Shown here: one piece after another, positions 47,901-57,908 of the stretch
Layout of the letters: every line of letters begins with the position of its first letter
Numbering within the stretch: the first letter of the stretch is position 1
From: Nageia nagi
Taxonomy: Eukaryota > Pinophyta
Reading direction: 5' to 3'
NCBI GenBank assembly: GCA_050084985.1
Contig: JBITNC010000001.1
Coordinates: 55,738,001 to 55,802,000, forward strand
DNA length: 64,000 nt
Program-made: the position numbers and the translations under genes
Notes under the pieces: generated by a model
Told to the model about the DNA's origin: nothing
Seen by the model: only the letters and a program-made list of their open reading frames with translations
Database searches by the model: none

Positions 47901-48454
47901 CTAAAAGTTTTCAAATTTTTTGCTTCTTCAATAGCAGACACTTTTGAGTCAAAGCGAGATGTGAGAGATCGCAGTACCTTTTTTACGATGACATGATCTT
48001 CAATCTCTTCTCCAAGGCCTCTGATCGCATTAGTAATTTCATTTACTCTTAGCATGTAGGCTTCGATGGTTTCATCTTCATTCATCTTTAGACCTTCGAA
48101 TTGAGCTCTATGTGTTTGGAGTTTTACTTCTTTGACTTTGTCATCTCCTTCGTGAATGCTTTTCAATTTATTCCATATTTCTTTAGCAGACTTGCATGCC
48201 ATAACCTTTACTAGTTCGCTATCCACAAGACCACACATTAGAGCGTTTCTTGCTTTGGCATCATATTCAAAAGCCTTTCTTTCTGCTTCATCTTGTGGAC
48301 CTGTAGGGGGAGGAGTGTAACCCCTTTTAACGGCATCCCAAGTACCAAAACCCAATGCACTGAGATAAGTCTTCATTCGGATTTTCCAGAACCCATAATT
48401 GGTTCCATCAAAGAGTGGTGCCTTGTTAGATGAGAAACCTTCTCCGCTTGCCAT
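44960..48454 (-). CDS. Copia Gag-protease-integrase polyprotein
   Basis: 1,164 codons. The start ATG (48454) is about 50 bp after the primer site. N-terminal Gag: APLFDGTNYGFWKIRMKTYL (12-31), then EIWNKL and VKLQTHRAQFEGLKMNE. Zinc knuckle CFNCGGIGHFISKC at 256-269; Lys/Glu-rich coiled coil about 360-450; a second knuckle (534-548) lacks its first Cys; third knuckle CYNCRKYGHIAKFC at 573-586. Protease DSG at 665-667. GAG-pre-integrase WLWHKRLGH (789-797) with CDSC (826-829). Integrase D856, D919, E955; the last two are 35 residues apart, the classic D,D-35-E. It ends at TAA (44960) after GEFQTGI, where the older relative at 59.6 kb has a sense codon, so the stop is probably a recent CAA-to-TAA change. 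Gag is about 640 residues, long for Copia. Confidence 0.93.
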   Translation of the reverse strand: MASGEGFSSNKAPLFDGTNYGFWKIRMKTYLSALGFGTWDAVKRGYTPPPTGPQDEAERKAFEYDAKARNALMCGLVDSELVKVMACKSAKEIWNKLKSIHEGDDKVKEVKLQTHRAQFEGLKMNEDETIEAYMLRVNEITNAIRGLGEEIEDHVIVKKVLRSLTSRFDSKVSAIEEAKNLKTFSMDELHGSLTAYEMRIGKTKHSEKEAAFKTCSSTKAKVDTDDEEQSDEAEANFIRKLKRGKGKYKGKLPFKCFNCGGIGHFISKCPYRKSDKDDQESYFEKNRKMKSQARNRKSNRQSLLSKNEGSTSDDSSNESEKEYNESLFMAFEEKLNVNNQNDQKHKKEETDEEDDCEIEIDIEEELMTALNELNKEVKKNKILSKRYDDASTTVENLKIEVEESKRINESLEEQLLEKVKNCSKLEEEITGLRIQLEEVTKKISSFEYLEGRSTKLSEIINSQRMFSDKSGLGYEQGQSSSNKKEENIEETKKKEGSSELKDDGFTQVHSRRRPYVGQRRTQQRNSYIHSFNGYYFKCNAYGHKISECKYNIKPRTFVTRNAFGPLMEYPVKCYNCRKYGHIAKFCRVNHGMRFFPRRQSPPVRQNKQFQRSLPQKEEKCNKKQGAETKVKQVWKEKGKLKKDKESLIVQTALKAQDKPSPWILDSGCSSHMTGDKKKFQKLQEYEGGSVRFGNNDGAQIIGKGTVKINDGNIRSEEVLFVVGLRHNLLSVSQICDKGHDVIFKKHGCEIRRANSGRLIAVGTRTSGNLYTLSDVSEGSCLLGKESDDWLWHKRLGHIGFKNLMNICSKRAVRDMPSISTPANDICDSCQKGKQTRTKFKVKEYHTSKPLEIVHTDLCGPMRTQSFNGDKYFILFIDDYSRMTWVQFLKHKSEAFEMFKAFKNQVENQMDRKIKCLRSDRGGEFTSDEFNEFCIHHGIKRQFSVARTPQQNGVVERKNRTVQEMARTMLIESKVTDKFWKEAVHTAVHIQNRCMMRPHEDRTPYELWFGRRATVRHFRIFGSKCYIKRTEENLGKFEDRSDEGIFLGYSSKSKAYRCYNKRTKTIVDSADVCVDEQRNLPKRNDDENLPDYQDPIEEDKQKKNKSKPAVQQSQGKKPEDSNPPSNPDNDSENEAKEDEHSATPPKRWHKDHPQEQIIGEFQTGI

Positions 48455-48501
48455 AGTGCCACTATCCGGATCTCCTTAGCTGTTATAGCCTACTTAGGAA
48501 C

Positions 48502-48516
48502 TTGGCTCTGATACCA
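48502..48516 (-). other. Primer binding site, Met-tRNA type
   Basis: The minus strand TGGTATCAGAGCCAA, two bases inside the 5' LTR, equals the usual plant Copia site complementary to the initiator Met-tRNA 3' end. Confidence 0.88.
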
Positions 48517-48518
48517 AT

Positions 48519-50535
48519 TGTTGGACTTCAAGTGACACTGAGAGGGGGGGGTGAATCAGTGTGTCAAAAATAATGAACTTGATCTTCTTAAATGGAGACA
48601 GATTAAATGCTAGAGAAAAATTAGCAAGCACACCAGCACATCACACAACACCAGATGTAACGAGGTTCACCAGATTGGCTACATCCCCGAACAAGACTGC
48701 TTGGACACCAATCCAAATCCAGCCATAAAAGAGAGCTTACAAATTCACAGCACCTACTGTGAAGGGTAGCACCAACTACCACTCTGAGAATAGTAGCACC
48801 AACTGCTTGGAGCACCAACTCCAGCTCTCTCATTCACAGCACCAACTGTGAAGGGTAGCACCCACTACCACTTATCAAGCACCCACTTGATACAACATTC
48901 AAAAGGGAGAAAAGAATTCAGTTCTAGAAGACCCTCAATGGTCTAGCTCTAATGCTCACGGCATACACTTCGGATACTTCACTTTACACACAGCACTTGC
49001 TTTCACTCACTTCTCTGCTCATCACATTCATGCAATTACTTGCATTTGCATACTTTACTTCATGCACTTCTCATCACACACTCTGCACACACTTTGCCTC
49101 TATTCACCCCTTTTTCCTATTACACCGAGAAACCAACTCTTATATCTGCATATCCCATTACCTGCTTCACTTCTCCTTGATCTGTGAAACCGCAACTACC
49201 ACTTTCCTCGAGCTGTGCACTCATAACTTCCTTTCTCCTCGAGCTGTGCAATCATAACTTGCATTGTCCTCCAGCTGTGCAATCTCAGCTTCTTCTCTCC
49301 TCGAGCTGTGCACTCATTACTTGCATTATTCTCAAGCTGTGCAATCTCAGCTGCTTCTCTCCTCGAGCTGTGCACTCATTACTTCCTTTCTCCTCGAGCT
49401 GTGCAATCATAACTTGCATTGTCCACACTTCTCTTTTCTCTGCAACTCTCTGCTCCTTTTCTTACATCCATTTTTCACACTATTCCTGTACTTAACCATT
49501 ACGCATCAAGAACACTCCAAAAAAAACTGTTCCTATCATTATATGTTATCAAAAGAATCTTTGTTTGTAACTGACGAATGCCTCTATTTCTCAAACAGAG
49601 TTGTTTTGACAAGTATACCTCTTTCTTCATGGATCTCAGCTAATTCCGGATTCCTTTATTCTTCATTATGGTATTTCTTACAATTCCGAACTCTTTTCTC
49701 CTTCATAATGGTATTTCTGATTGTTCGGACTCTTTCCTAGCTTACCGGATGTTTTCTGTATACATCATGATGTCATCGTTCTCCGGACTCCCGAAATAGA
49801 GTAAGACGCTTCTCGCATGACGTCATCATTTCCGGACTTTTATCTTCGGACGTGTATCTCCGGATTTTTATCTCCGGACCTTTACCTCCGAACGTGTATC
49901 TCCGGATCTTTATCTCCGGACCTTGACCTCTGGACTTTTGTCTCCGGACCTTGACCTCCGGACTTTTGAACTCTGCATCATGATGTCATCACTTCCGGAC
50001 TCCGAAAACAGAGTATAACTCTTTCCTCATGATGTCATCATTTCCGGACTTTTATCTTCGGACTCTTTTATCACTCTTTGCTGACCTCATTTCTTCCGGA
50101 CGCCGGTTGTATTCACAAATGTGAGCATCGTTCTCCTGGTGACGTCATCTATTGCTTCCGGAATGTTTTCCTCTCTGGCTCCGGCTCTTTGATCACTCCT
50201 TGCTGACCTCATCACTTCCGGATCCCGGTTCTAAGTGAAAGCCCGAAATCGCTGACGTCATCTCGGTCAATCCTCCGGAACCCGACCAATCACACTTCTC
50301 TTCCGGAACTTAGTTAAACTTCCGGAACTCAATCACTACAGTCACTCTTCTCTTCCGGAACATAGTCAAACTTCCGGAACCCGATCACTCTTTACTTCCG
50401 GAACACAGTTAAACCTCTGGAACCCGATCAAACAGTCTCTCTTCACTTCCGGAACTTAGTTAATCCTCCGGAACCCGATCAATATCTTGTTGACAACAAT
50501 TACAATCACACTTCTCAGTCACACATACTTCAACA
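48519..50535 (-). repeat. 5' LTR of the full-length Copia
   Basis: 2,017 bp, the partner of 41148-43165. Differences are mostly C/T or G/A at CpG or CCGG sites. It carries the same CCGGA array (about 49640-50490) with the TGACGTCA sites. Transcription should start within it on the minus strand; a firm TATA box was not identified (ATATAAGAG near 49138 is a candidate). Confidence 0.93.
49175..49422. repeat. Eight tandem copies of a 31-bp unit in the 5' LTR
   Basis: Counterpart of 41804-42051, also eight units. The first unit differs by one base (TTGATCTGTG for TTGAGCTGTG), so copy number has not changed since insertion. Confidence 0.92.
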
Positions 50536-50540
50536 GTAAT

Positions 50541-50673
50541 CTAGTTGATATCTTCTTTGGTACTATTGATAAGCCTCCTCTCTTTTTGTACGAGTGACTG
50601 AACATGATATCAAGCTTCTAGCAACAAGTTCTCTCTCATTATTGAATTTGAGAGATAGATTCCTTGGTCTCGG
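50541..50673 (-). other. Decayed Gypsy host sequence between two insertions
   Basis: Resumes the minus-strand Gypsy interrupted at 41147 (the gtaat duplication joins the two) and is cut again by the 2.5-kb element. Short protein-like text on the minus strand has no firm motif. Confidence 0.5.
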
Positions 50674-50927
50674 TGTTGGAATAATGATCTTCCTCATATT
50701 TTCCCTAAGTCCTATTCCTAGTATTTTCTAATTCTATTTTTCTTGAAGATATCAAAAGTGTTATGTATAGTGTGTCTTAATTGGGTCCAAGTGTGTCTTA
50801 GTTGGTACCAAGTTGTATTTAACTTGAGAATATCATTCTCAACAACTTATGATATTTTTTAGGTCTATAACTATATATATATTTGATCATTCATGAAATA
50901 ATTAGAATAATCTAGCCATTTTTCTCA
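50674..50927 (+). repeat. 5' LTR of the 2.5-kb element
   Basis: 254 bp, TGTTGG...TTCTCA. Shares long stretches with 52935-53194, such as CCAAGTGTGTCTTAGTTGGT and TTGAGAATATCATTCTCA. The inverted GAGAATATCATTCTC core is itself a short palindrome. Confidence 0.85.
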
Positions 50928-51153
50928 TTTGGTATCAAAGCATGTTTGATCCATAGGGTTAAAGAAAATAACATTCAACTTATGAAGCGTATATATTTTG
51001 ATCTATAAATACTTTTCTTATGAAATTTGGATTGTGGTTAGGTATGGATGTGTAGAATGTCTTATCTAAGTTTTAGCTCATTTGGATAATTTTAAGGTCT
51101 ATGTTTGATGATTGTTCCATTGAAGGCCTATTTAGTAAAATTATTTTGTTGTT

Positions 51154-51430
51154 ATGGCCACCATGTATTCGAAATTGGAGCTTCCCAAATTCAATGGAAA
51201 ACATTATGCTATTTGGACCATAATGATGAAGAGATTTTTGAATGCTAAATAACTATGGAGCATTTTATAAGAAGGCTATAAGGAACCCACTCAAAGAAAA
51301 CTTGGAGAAGAGGAGAAGAAATTGAAGAAAGGGAAGCAATATGAAAATTGCTTAGCCCTTATGGATTTGACAAGAAGCATGGAAAAGAGTATTTTCCATC
51401 TCATTCACAATTGTAGATCCTTTTGGAGAG
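51154..51430 (+). pseudogene. Copia gag N-terminus, decayed
   Basis: ATG at 51154, then LELPKFNGKHYAIWTIMMKR and FLNAK, followed by TAA where relatives have Gln. The same frame continues WSIL, stop, EGYKEPTQ. This is the opening of Copia Gag (the W-x2-x-M-K/R type), comparable to the N-terminus of the 9.4-kb Copia. The capsid middle, zinc knuckle and protease are absent. Retention of the Gag start may reflect packaging or translation signals; that is inference. Confidence 0.7.
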
Positions 51431-52333
51431 TATTATAAAGATTTATGTGAAGAACCTCATGAGGTTAGTGTGATTCATATAGTTGGAGATATGTCTTATG
51501 AAGGCATATATAATGAGAATGAATAATTTTTTCATGAAGAGGAAAATACGAATTTGAAGTGACCTTATGAAAAGGCTTGTGAAACTCTCATGGAAGAGAG
51601 TAATAGGGATTAACTTCTTGAAGATAAGAGAGAATAATATGAAGAATGTCTCATTGAAGCTACAATGGATGAAAAATCATTCTATGAGAATGATTGCTTT
51701 CTTAAAGACCACTACAAAGTGTATGAAGACCATGAAGATGAGGTGGATAAAAAATATCTCATGGAGGAGGCATGTCATTGAGAGTGTCTCATGGAGGAGG
51801 CACCATATCAGAATTTTGTGGATTTGTATCATGGATCAAAAATCATTCTCATGGAAAATAATGTTGAATATAAGGAGCCTTGTTGGCTTGCTTGTGTTGA
51901 ATACCATTCACATTAGGTGGATGGATACTTGGAAAATCACTCAATTGGAGTGAAAGATGATTGTATTATAGAGACAAAATGGGATAATGATCCAAGAGAG
52001 TTCATTGATGAAGAAGAGATGAGACCTATAAGTTGCATGCTTATGGAAGAAGATCACTTATAAAGAGTGAATGATATGGTGTGTGAAGACAAAGGCACAA
52101 AATACTATCTCATTTGGGAGGTGAAAAATGAGAGAGCAAATGAGATAGAGAATAAATATGTAACCAAGATTGATGAACTTGAAGTTATTATAACTTTGGA
52201 GGAATCATCAATTGTTGGAGGTGAAAATCACTCGCTTGAAGTGATAGCAAGGAGGAATGAGAATTGTCTTGAAGAGGTAATTATGAAGAATGTGGTTTAC
52301 CTTGTTGGGGAAAATTTGGTAGAAAACTCATAG
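51431..52333 (+). pseudogene. Acidic ORF in a non-autonomous element, unidentified
   Basis: In frame 2 protein-like sequence runs for about 300 codons: ECLIEATMDEKSFYENDCF, DHYKVYEDHEDEVDKKYLM, then PYQNFVDLYHGSKIILMEN, EPCWLACVEYHSH, CMLMEEDHL and finally 52067-52333 (LIWEVKNERANEIENKYV, LEVIITLEESSIVGG). It is broken by about seven stops, nearly all explained by CAA, CAG or CGA changing to a stop. It is rich in Asp, Glu and Met with scattered Cys. It is unlike Gag or Pol, and I do not recognise it. It could be a captured host fragment or an element-specific accessory protein. No transmembrane segment is evident. Confidence 0.5.
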
Positions 52334-52934
52334 AGAGATCAAGTTGCAATCTTTGTGGCTTTCCTTATGAAGATTTATTTGAATACAAAGTTTGGAAGCT
52401 TGAGTCACTTGGACTCAAATGAATGTAAAGAAAATAATATGTTATGTAAATCCATTATGAGGAGAGAAACTATGTGTGAGGAGCAACAATTGGTTGCATA
52501 TGTAATATGATATTTCATGTCCATGTTTGTTTTTATTTTCATTGTTAAAATTTATGAGAGAGTTATTTGGTTTAATCATCATTATGATATAATTAACACT
52601 TAATCATGTGGAGTATGTTATGATGTAAAAAAGGAAGACTTGAAACCATGATTTGAAGACCATAAAGAATAAGAGAGAGAGAGTGAAATTGTAGAGATTT
52701 TTGTTGAAGGGGGTCTAATCAATAAAATAAGGGACTCAAGCATTTGCATCATGAAGGACCTACAATAATAATTTAGGATATCTCACAAAAGAAGTGGAAG
52801 GAGTGCCCATATCATATTTTTTGATATTTTAATTTCTTGTTACAAGATTGGATAAAATGTCAATGATTGTGTTTCTTCCAACTTTGTGATGCTTATGAAC
52901 TCATGAAAGAGTTCCTTACAATCAAAGAGGAGAA

Positions 52935-53194
52935 TGTTGGAATAATGAGTTTCCTAATATTTTACCTAAGTCCTAGTCCTAGTATTTTCTAAGTTTATTT
53001 ATCTTGAATTTATCAAAAGTGCTATGTATAGTATGTCTTAGTTTGGTCCAAGTGTGTCTTAGTTGGTTACAAGTTGTATTTTTATTGAGAATATCATTCT
53101 CACCAACTTATGGTGGTTTCTAGATCTATTCTAGAACTATATATGTATTTGCTCATTCATGAAATAATTAGAACAATCTAGTAATTGTTTCTCA
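52935..53194 (+). repeat. 3' LTR of the 2.5-kb element
   Basis: 260 bp, directly after the purine tract, homologous to 50674-50927 throughout with scattered substitutions and small indels. Much more diverged than the LTRs of the 9.4-kb Copia. Confidence 0.85.
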
Positions 53195-54930
53195 CTTAGG
53201 ACATCATGTACAAAAGATCCTTATTTGAATGATGTTGAAGCATATGATATATAATAATCCCCTCTTATCATAATAGATGGAATTATTATTTGGCACATAG
53301 GAGCCTCATCCCTTCTATCAGTCTTCAAAATAGTTTATCTAGTAGATTTTTAAGTATAGTACAATGGTGTTGTCATTGTTGTCAATACAAAAAGATTAGT
53401 GTGCATATAGTTCCTATGGTTTCATGTATCAAAGGAATGACATCAACAAGATTTGCAAAGTTGTCAAATGAAAAAACAACAAAGGGACCAAAAGTTGTCA
53501 TGAGGTACCAAAAGTTATCAAGGGGGCCAAAATGCAAACAAAATGTTAAGGACAAGAATATATGGTTTGAATTAGTTTTTAGGAGTATTGGAATGGTCAT
53601 ATTCCATGTCAATTTAATTTCATGCACTCTTGTGGATTTTGGAGCAGTCAAAAATCTAGGCGAATTTGGCTTCATGCAAGTCAAATTGCGAGCGAATAGT
53701 GATTGTTAGAGGATGAAATTTAAATTAGATATATTACTATGTACCAATAAGATTTTTTTCTAAATTTCATATCAAGAAGGTGGTCTAGGAAAAAATTACG
53801 CAAGTTGCAAAATGCCACTTCATAACTTTTTCTAGTTTTGGGCACGAATTTTGGCCATCATGGAAATAGTTGAATGGTTGTTTCAGGCTCTTGAAGTATT
53901 CAAATTTGGAATTTAAAATTTTTTACATGAATAACTTGGTTAGATGAGCAACTTTGCATTTTGAATCATCTCAATTTGAGGTCCCAAAGTATAAGAATCT
54001 CTAATGTGCACCAAACTAAGCATGTGTACTATTTGACAAAATGTCTTCAAATCTTCATCAAAGGTCACTTTACAAGAAGTACTATGTGAAAAATATAAGA
54101 ATTATATCATAAAATTTATAAATAATGTATTTTGTTATATGGAGAATACATGGTCCAAATTTTGTATTAAAATGTACAACTAGTAATAAGTTATGGCTCT
54201 TCAAAAATGCCTTTAGAGCTCTTTTTTCCTATTTTCCCCAACTTTGACATGTGAATTGTTTGACAAAATGCCTCTAGAATTTATATAAGGAATTGATTGT
54301 TCTTTTTGTGATGGAGAAGACCAGAGAAGCATTTGAAAAAATGTTTCATTAAAATAAAGGTGTTAAGGAATATTATTTTTGATATATATTTCTTGAAGAT
54401 AATGAAAAGCATGAATTTATTTGTAATATATGGCCTAACAAAATAAATGGTACAATATATTAAAAATAAAAATAGAAGAGATCAAAAAGATTATAAAAAT
54501 TAAAAATGATTTTGTGAAGAGAAAAAAAAGAGGAAGACTTATTGAGAGAAGGAAAATAAAAGTATAGCATAAAAGTGGAGTCTCACAATTTTGGTCATAA
54601 CTCAAGATTTCAGAGTCTAATTGAGTCCATTCTTTTTGCAGATTGTGAGAAATTTGAAGATATACAATTTTGAAATATCATGAAGGATAGAAACAACATG
54701 TTATGACACAAAATTTTCATTTTATTTTAATATTATTTTGTTGAGTTTTGAATCAGATGGTTTTGTTGATATTTGGGCAAAGAGGTTTTTTTTTGCATAT
54801 GGAGTATTCGAGTTTGGAATATTAGTGGGTTTTGGATGAGAAGTTTTTTTTAGGAAAATAAGTTTTGAGATAGAAAATTATGGTCTTATTGATATAATTT
54901 AAACTATTTTCAAATATTTCTATATTCATC
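53195..54930. other. AT-rich sequence without recognised gene
   Basis: The first part should be Gypsy host sequence continued from 50673. The later part probably holds decayed U3 of the old Copia 5' LTR that ends at 55266. An open stretch at 53290-53709 (139 codons, plus strand), also open on the other strand, has no recognisable motif. Confidence 0.35.
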
Positions 54931-55266
54931 AAGTTGGTGATTAACAATAAGGGTTAATGCTCCTTGCAGTTGGTACTACTAAAGATTGGGTTGGTTGGTG
55001 CCACTCCTCATAGTGGGTGATGTGAAAAATTATAAGTTTGTTACTTATCAAACATTGGACTTGGATTTAATTCTAAGCAATCATTTTTGGGGATTTATCC
55101 TAAATGGTAAACCTTGTTATATCTAATGTTATGTGATTGTCTCTTAATGTGCTTGCTTTGTTTTGTTTTAGTTTTTCCATTGCATTATTTTATGTATTTT
55201 GGGTTTGAGGTTTTAATTTTAATACACTAATTCACCCCCCCTCTTAGTGTCACACCTAGTTCAACA
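54931..55266 (+). repeat. End of the decayed 5' LTR
   Basis: AGTTGGTACTACTAAAGATT and GGTTGGTGCCACTCC correspond to the GTTGGTGCTAC-type repeats near the LTR end of the 9.4-kb Copia. TTCACCCCCCCTCTTAGTG and a final GTTCAACA match its last bases. The upstream part of the LTR could not be followed. Confidence 0.65.
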
Positions 55267-55268
55267 AA

Positions 55269-55280
55269 TGGTATCAAAGT
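55269..55280 (+). other. Primer binding site, Met-tRNA type
   Basis: TGGTATCAAAGT, two bases after the LTR end CAACA; the same site as in the 9.4-kb Copia with two changes. Confidence 0.75.
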
Positions 55281-55315
55281 GAAGTTCCTATTTTAGAGAT
55301 CTTAGATGTGACACA

Positions 55316-57350
55316 ATGGATTCAAGTGAAGGTTTCTCTTCGAATAAAGCTTTGCTATTTGATGACACTAACTATGTTTTTTGGAGGATCAAGATGTAAA
55401 TATATCTCAATGATTTGAGGTATGATATTTGGGAGGCTACTGAGAATGGCTACACCACACCTTCTACACCTATTATAGATGTTACAGATAAGAAAGTGTA
55501 CAAAAATAATTCAAAGGCCAAGAATGCTATCATGTGTAGATTGGTGGATAGTGAGTTGGCAAGAGTAATGAACTATACATCTACAAAAGAAATATGGGAT
55601 AAGCTGAAAATTATTTATTAAGGAGACATGAAGATCAAAGAGGCCAAACTCCAAACACATCAAATAAAATTTGAAAGTTTGAAGATGAAAACATAGAAGC
55701 ATACATGCTAAGGGTTAATGAGGCCATCAATATGATTAGAGAACTTGAAGAAAATATTGAAGAATTTGTCATTGTGAAAAAGGTATTGCACTCCCTTCCT
55801 CAAAGGCTTGATTCAAAATTTTATACTATAGAAGAGTAAAATGATCTAAATGCTTTTAGTATGGATCAAATGCATGGTTCTTTGATGGCTTATGAAATGA
55901 GAATAGGTAAGTACAAACCCTTAGATAGAGAATTTGCTTTCAAAGCAAATAAAAATGCTAAAGAAAAATAAGAATTAGAAGGATAAGAATCTTCAGACAA
56001 ATTGGAGGCAAATGTTTTTAGAAAACTTAAAAAGGGGAAGGGAAAGTATAAAGGAAAGTTACCTTTCAAGTGGTTTAACTATGGTGGTGTTGGACACTTT
56101 GCAACCAAATATCCTATCAAAGGAAAGAATGAAAAAAATGATGAGTCATACAAAGAAAAAGGGGACAAGAATAAATCACACTTCAAAAAAAGAAACTCTT
56201 TGCAAAGGAGTTTCTTATCAAAAAATGAATGCTCATCAAAAAATACATCAGATGATAATTTAGAAGAAGAAACAAGCAATGCCTTATTCATGGCATTTTT
56301 GGATGAGAAACCAAAAGAAAAGAAAGAGGTTGTTGAAAAGAAAATTGATTAAGAGGAACATGACAAAGAAGAGATAGAGGTAGAAGTTGACATGGAAGAA
56401 GAACTTGTGGCACCATTAGATGAACTTGACAAGGAAAGAAAAAAACACATGAAAATTGATGATGCAAATGAAATTATCATAATATTGAAAGTGTAGGTGA
56501 AAGAAGTGCAAAAGATAACTAAGGATCTTGAAGGAAAACTCACTACAAATTTGAGTACTATAGCATATTAGAAGCAAAGATTAAAAGGTTAAGTCTTCAA
56601 TTGGAGGAGATATTTGTAATATTAGTGGGTATATTAAACTTGAGGTGGTATCATAAACTCAATGGAGGATCCTTAAAGTTAGATGAAATGCTAAAGAGAC
56701 AAAGATCACCAAACATTAAATTTGTTTTGGGTTTTGAATAAGGATAAACCTCCAAAGATGTAAATAAAAAATTACAAATCAAGGAAGTAAATAAATTGAT
56801 CAATCAAGCAAAAACATCTTATGCAAGGAAAAATAATACTAGAAATGATAGAAATATGGATAATGATAGATTCACATATGTTGCACATCAAAGGAGAAGA
56901 AGATTTTTGGCACCTATTGCAATGTGTAAAAGTCCACAACCTAGGTTCACTCAATCTTTTTTAGTTATTGTTTTAAGTGAAATGGGTATGGTCATAAAAT
57001 CTTTGAGTGCAAATATAACATATGTCTAAGAAACTTCTCAAGTAGAAACACATTTGCACCATTGATGGATTATGCTATAGAATGTTATGCTTTGTCACCA
57101 CTATGGTCACATTGCAAGAAATTGTAGTACATTCTCTTCTAATCAATTTTCAATGAAGATCTTTTCCATCACATGGCATGAGAAAAAATAGAAATATTCC
57201 AAAGGGACAAGTACAAAAAACCAAATAGAAAGAAACAACATAGGAAACTAAGAAATGTGTCAAGGTGGTATGGAAAGAGAAGGAACAACCAAAAGAAAAA
57301 AAAGAATCCTTAATAGTATAAACAAATTTTAAAGCACATGATAAACTAGC
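55316..57350 (+). pseudogene. Old Copia gag, decayed
   Basis: Starts at 55316 with MDSSEGFSSNKALLFDDTNY, nearly the same as the opening of the 9.4-kb Copia. Then VDSELARVMNYTSTKEIWDKL (split by the translation frame) and MDQMHGSLMAYEMRI-like text follow. At 56068-56110 the first zinc knuckle has lost all three Cys (WFNYGGVGHFATKY). The acidic coiled-coil part (about 56270-56550) remains, and the last knuckle near 57085-57125 is scrambled. Many stops. It helps show which residues of the intact copy are ancestral. Confidence 0.8.
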
Positions 57351-57908
57351 TCAGTGGATACTAGACCATGGTTGTTCTAGCATATGATTAGGGATAAAAG
57401 GAGATTTGAGAAACTAGAAAAACATGAAGGTGGATCAGTAAAATTTAGCAACAATGATGGAGCAAATATTATCGATAAAGGCATAGTTAAGATTAATGAT
57501 GGAAATATCAAGTTAGAGGAAGTATTATTTATGATTAGGTTGAAACATAGCCTATTAAGTGTCAATCAAAATTTGTTATAGAGGACATGATGTAATATTC
57601 AATAATATAGATGTGAAATTAGAAGAATAGACAATGGCAGTTAGTTGCAATTGGCACAAGGAAATCTAAAAATTTGTATACATTGATAGAGACTTCAGAG
57701 GGATCAATTTTGCTTGGAAATGAGGATGAAGATTAGCTTTGGGCACAAGAGACTTAGACATATCAGATTTGATAACTTAGTCAAAATTAGTTCAAAGAAG
57801 GCATTTTGAGATATCCCAAGTATCAGGAAACCACCAAATAGTATTTGTTCTTCATGTCCAAAGGGTAAGCTCACTAGGTCCACTTTCAATACAAAAGAGT
57901 TGTTTACA
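57351..57908 (+). pseudogene. Old Copia protease and GAG-pre-integrase, decayed
   Basis: QWILDHGCSS (about 57353-57382) has D-H-G in place of the catalytic D-S-G. KHEGGSVKFSNNDGANII and KINDGNIKLEEVLFMIRLKH (57421-57560) follow the intact copy closely. The zinc region CSSCPKGK appears near 57848-57870. The reading stops at the insertion that begins about 57909. Confidence 0.75.

Larger units (their letters stand above)
41148..50535 (-). mobile_element. Full-length Ty1/Copia retrotransposon, Sirevirus-like, recent
   Basis: 9,388 bp with two 2.0-kb LTRs, TGTTG...CAACA ends and a perfect 5-bp target duplication gtaat (41143-41147, 50536-50540). On the minus strand the order is 5' LTR, Met-tRNA primer site, gag-protease-integrase, RT-RNase H, a spacer with repeated GGGGGAG, PPT, 3' LTR. 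By eye the LTRs differ at about 26 places (1.3%), so insertion is recent relative to the rest. It landed in the decayed minus-strand Gypsy. Long gag with coiled coil, repeated PPT motifs and CpG-rich LTRs are traits known from Sireviruses; membership is inferred. Confidence 0.93.
50674..53194 (+). mobile_element. 2.5-kb non-autonomous Copia-derived LTR element
   Basis: Two LTRs of about 255-260 bp (50674-50927, 52935-53194), both starting TGTTGGAATAATG and ending TTTCTCA. They enclose 2.0 kb that begins with the primer site TGGTATCAAAGC (50930-50941) and ends with a purine tract AAAGAGGAGAA (52924-52934). Flanks are ctcgg and cttag, a 5-bp duplication worn by two transitions at a CpG. Inside are a Copia gag start and an acidic ORF; no protease, integrase or RT is present. 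It would depend on enzymes from a full element. Confidence 0.82.

Noticed and set aside
51567-51953. 128-codon Trp/Met/Lys-rich plus-strand frame in the 2.5-kb element
   Set aside because: Shadow in another frame of the acidic ORF; the acidic frame extends further on both sides and links to 52067-52333.
53290-53709. 139-codon plus-strand frame as a possible host gene
   Set aside because: No recognisable domain, an almost equally long frame on the other strand, and a position inside decayed repeats; left as unassigned.
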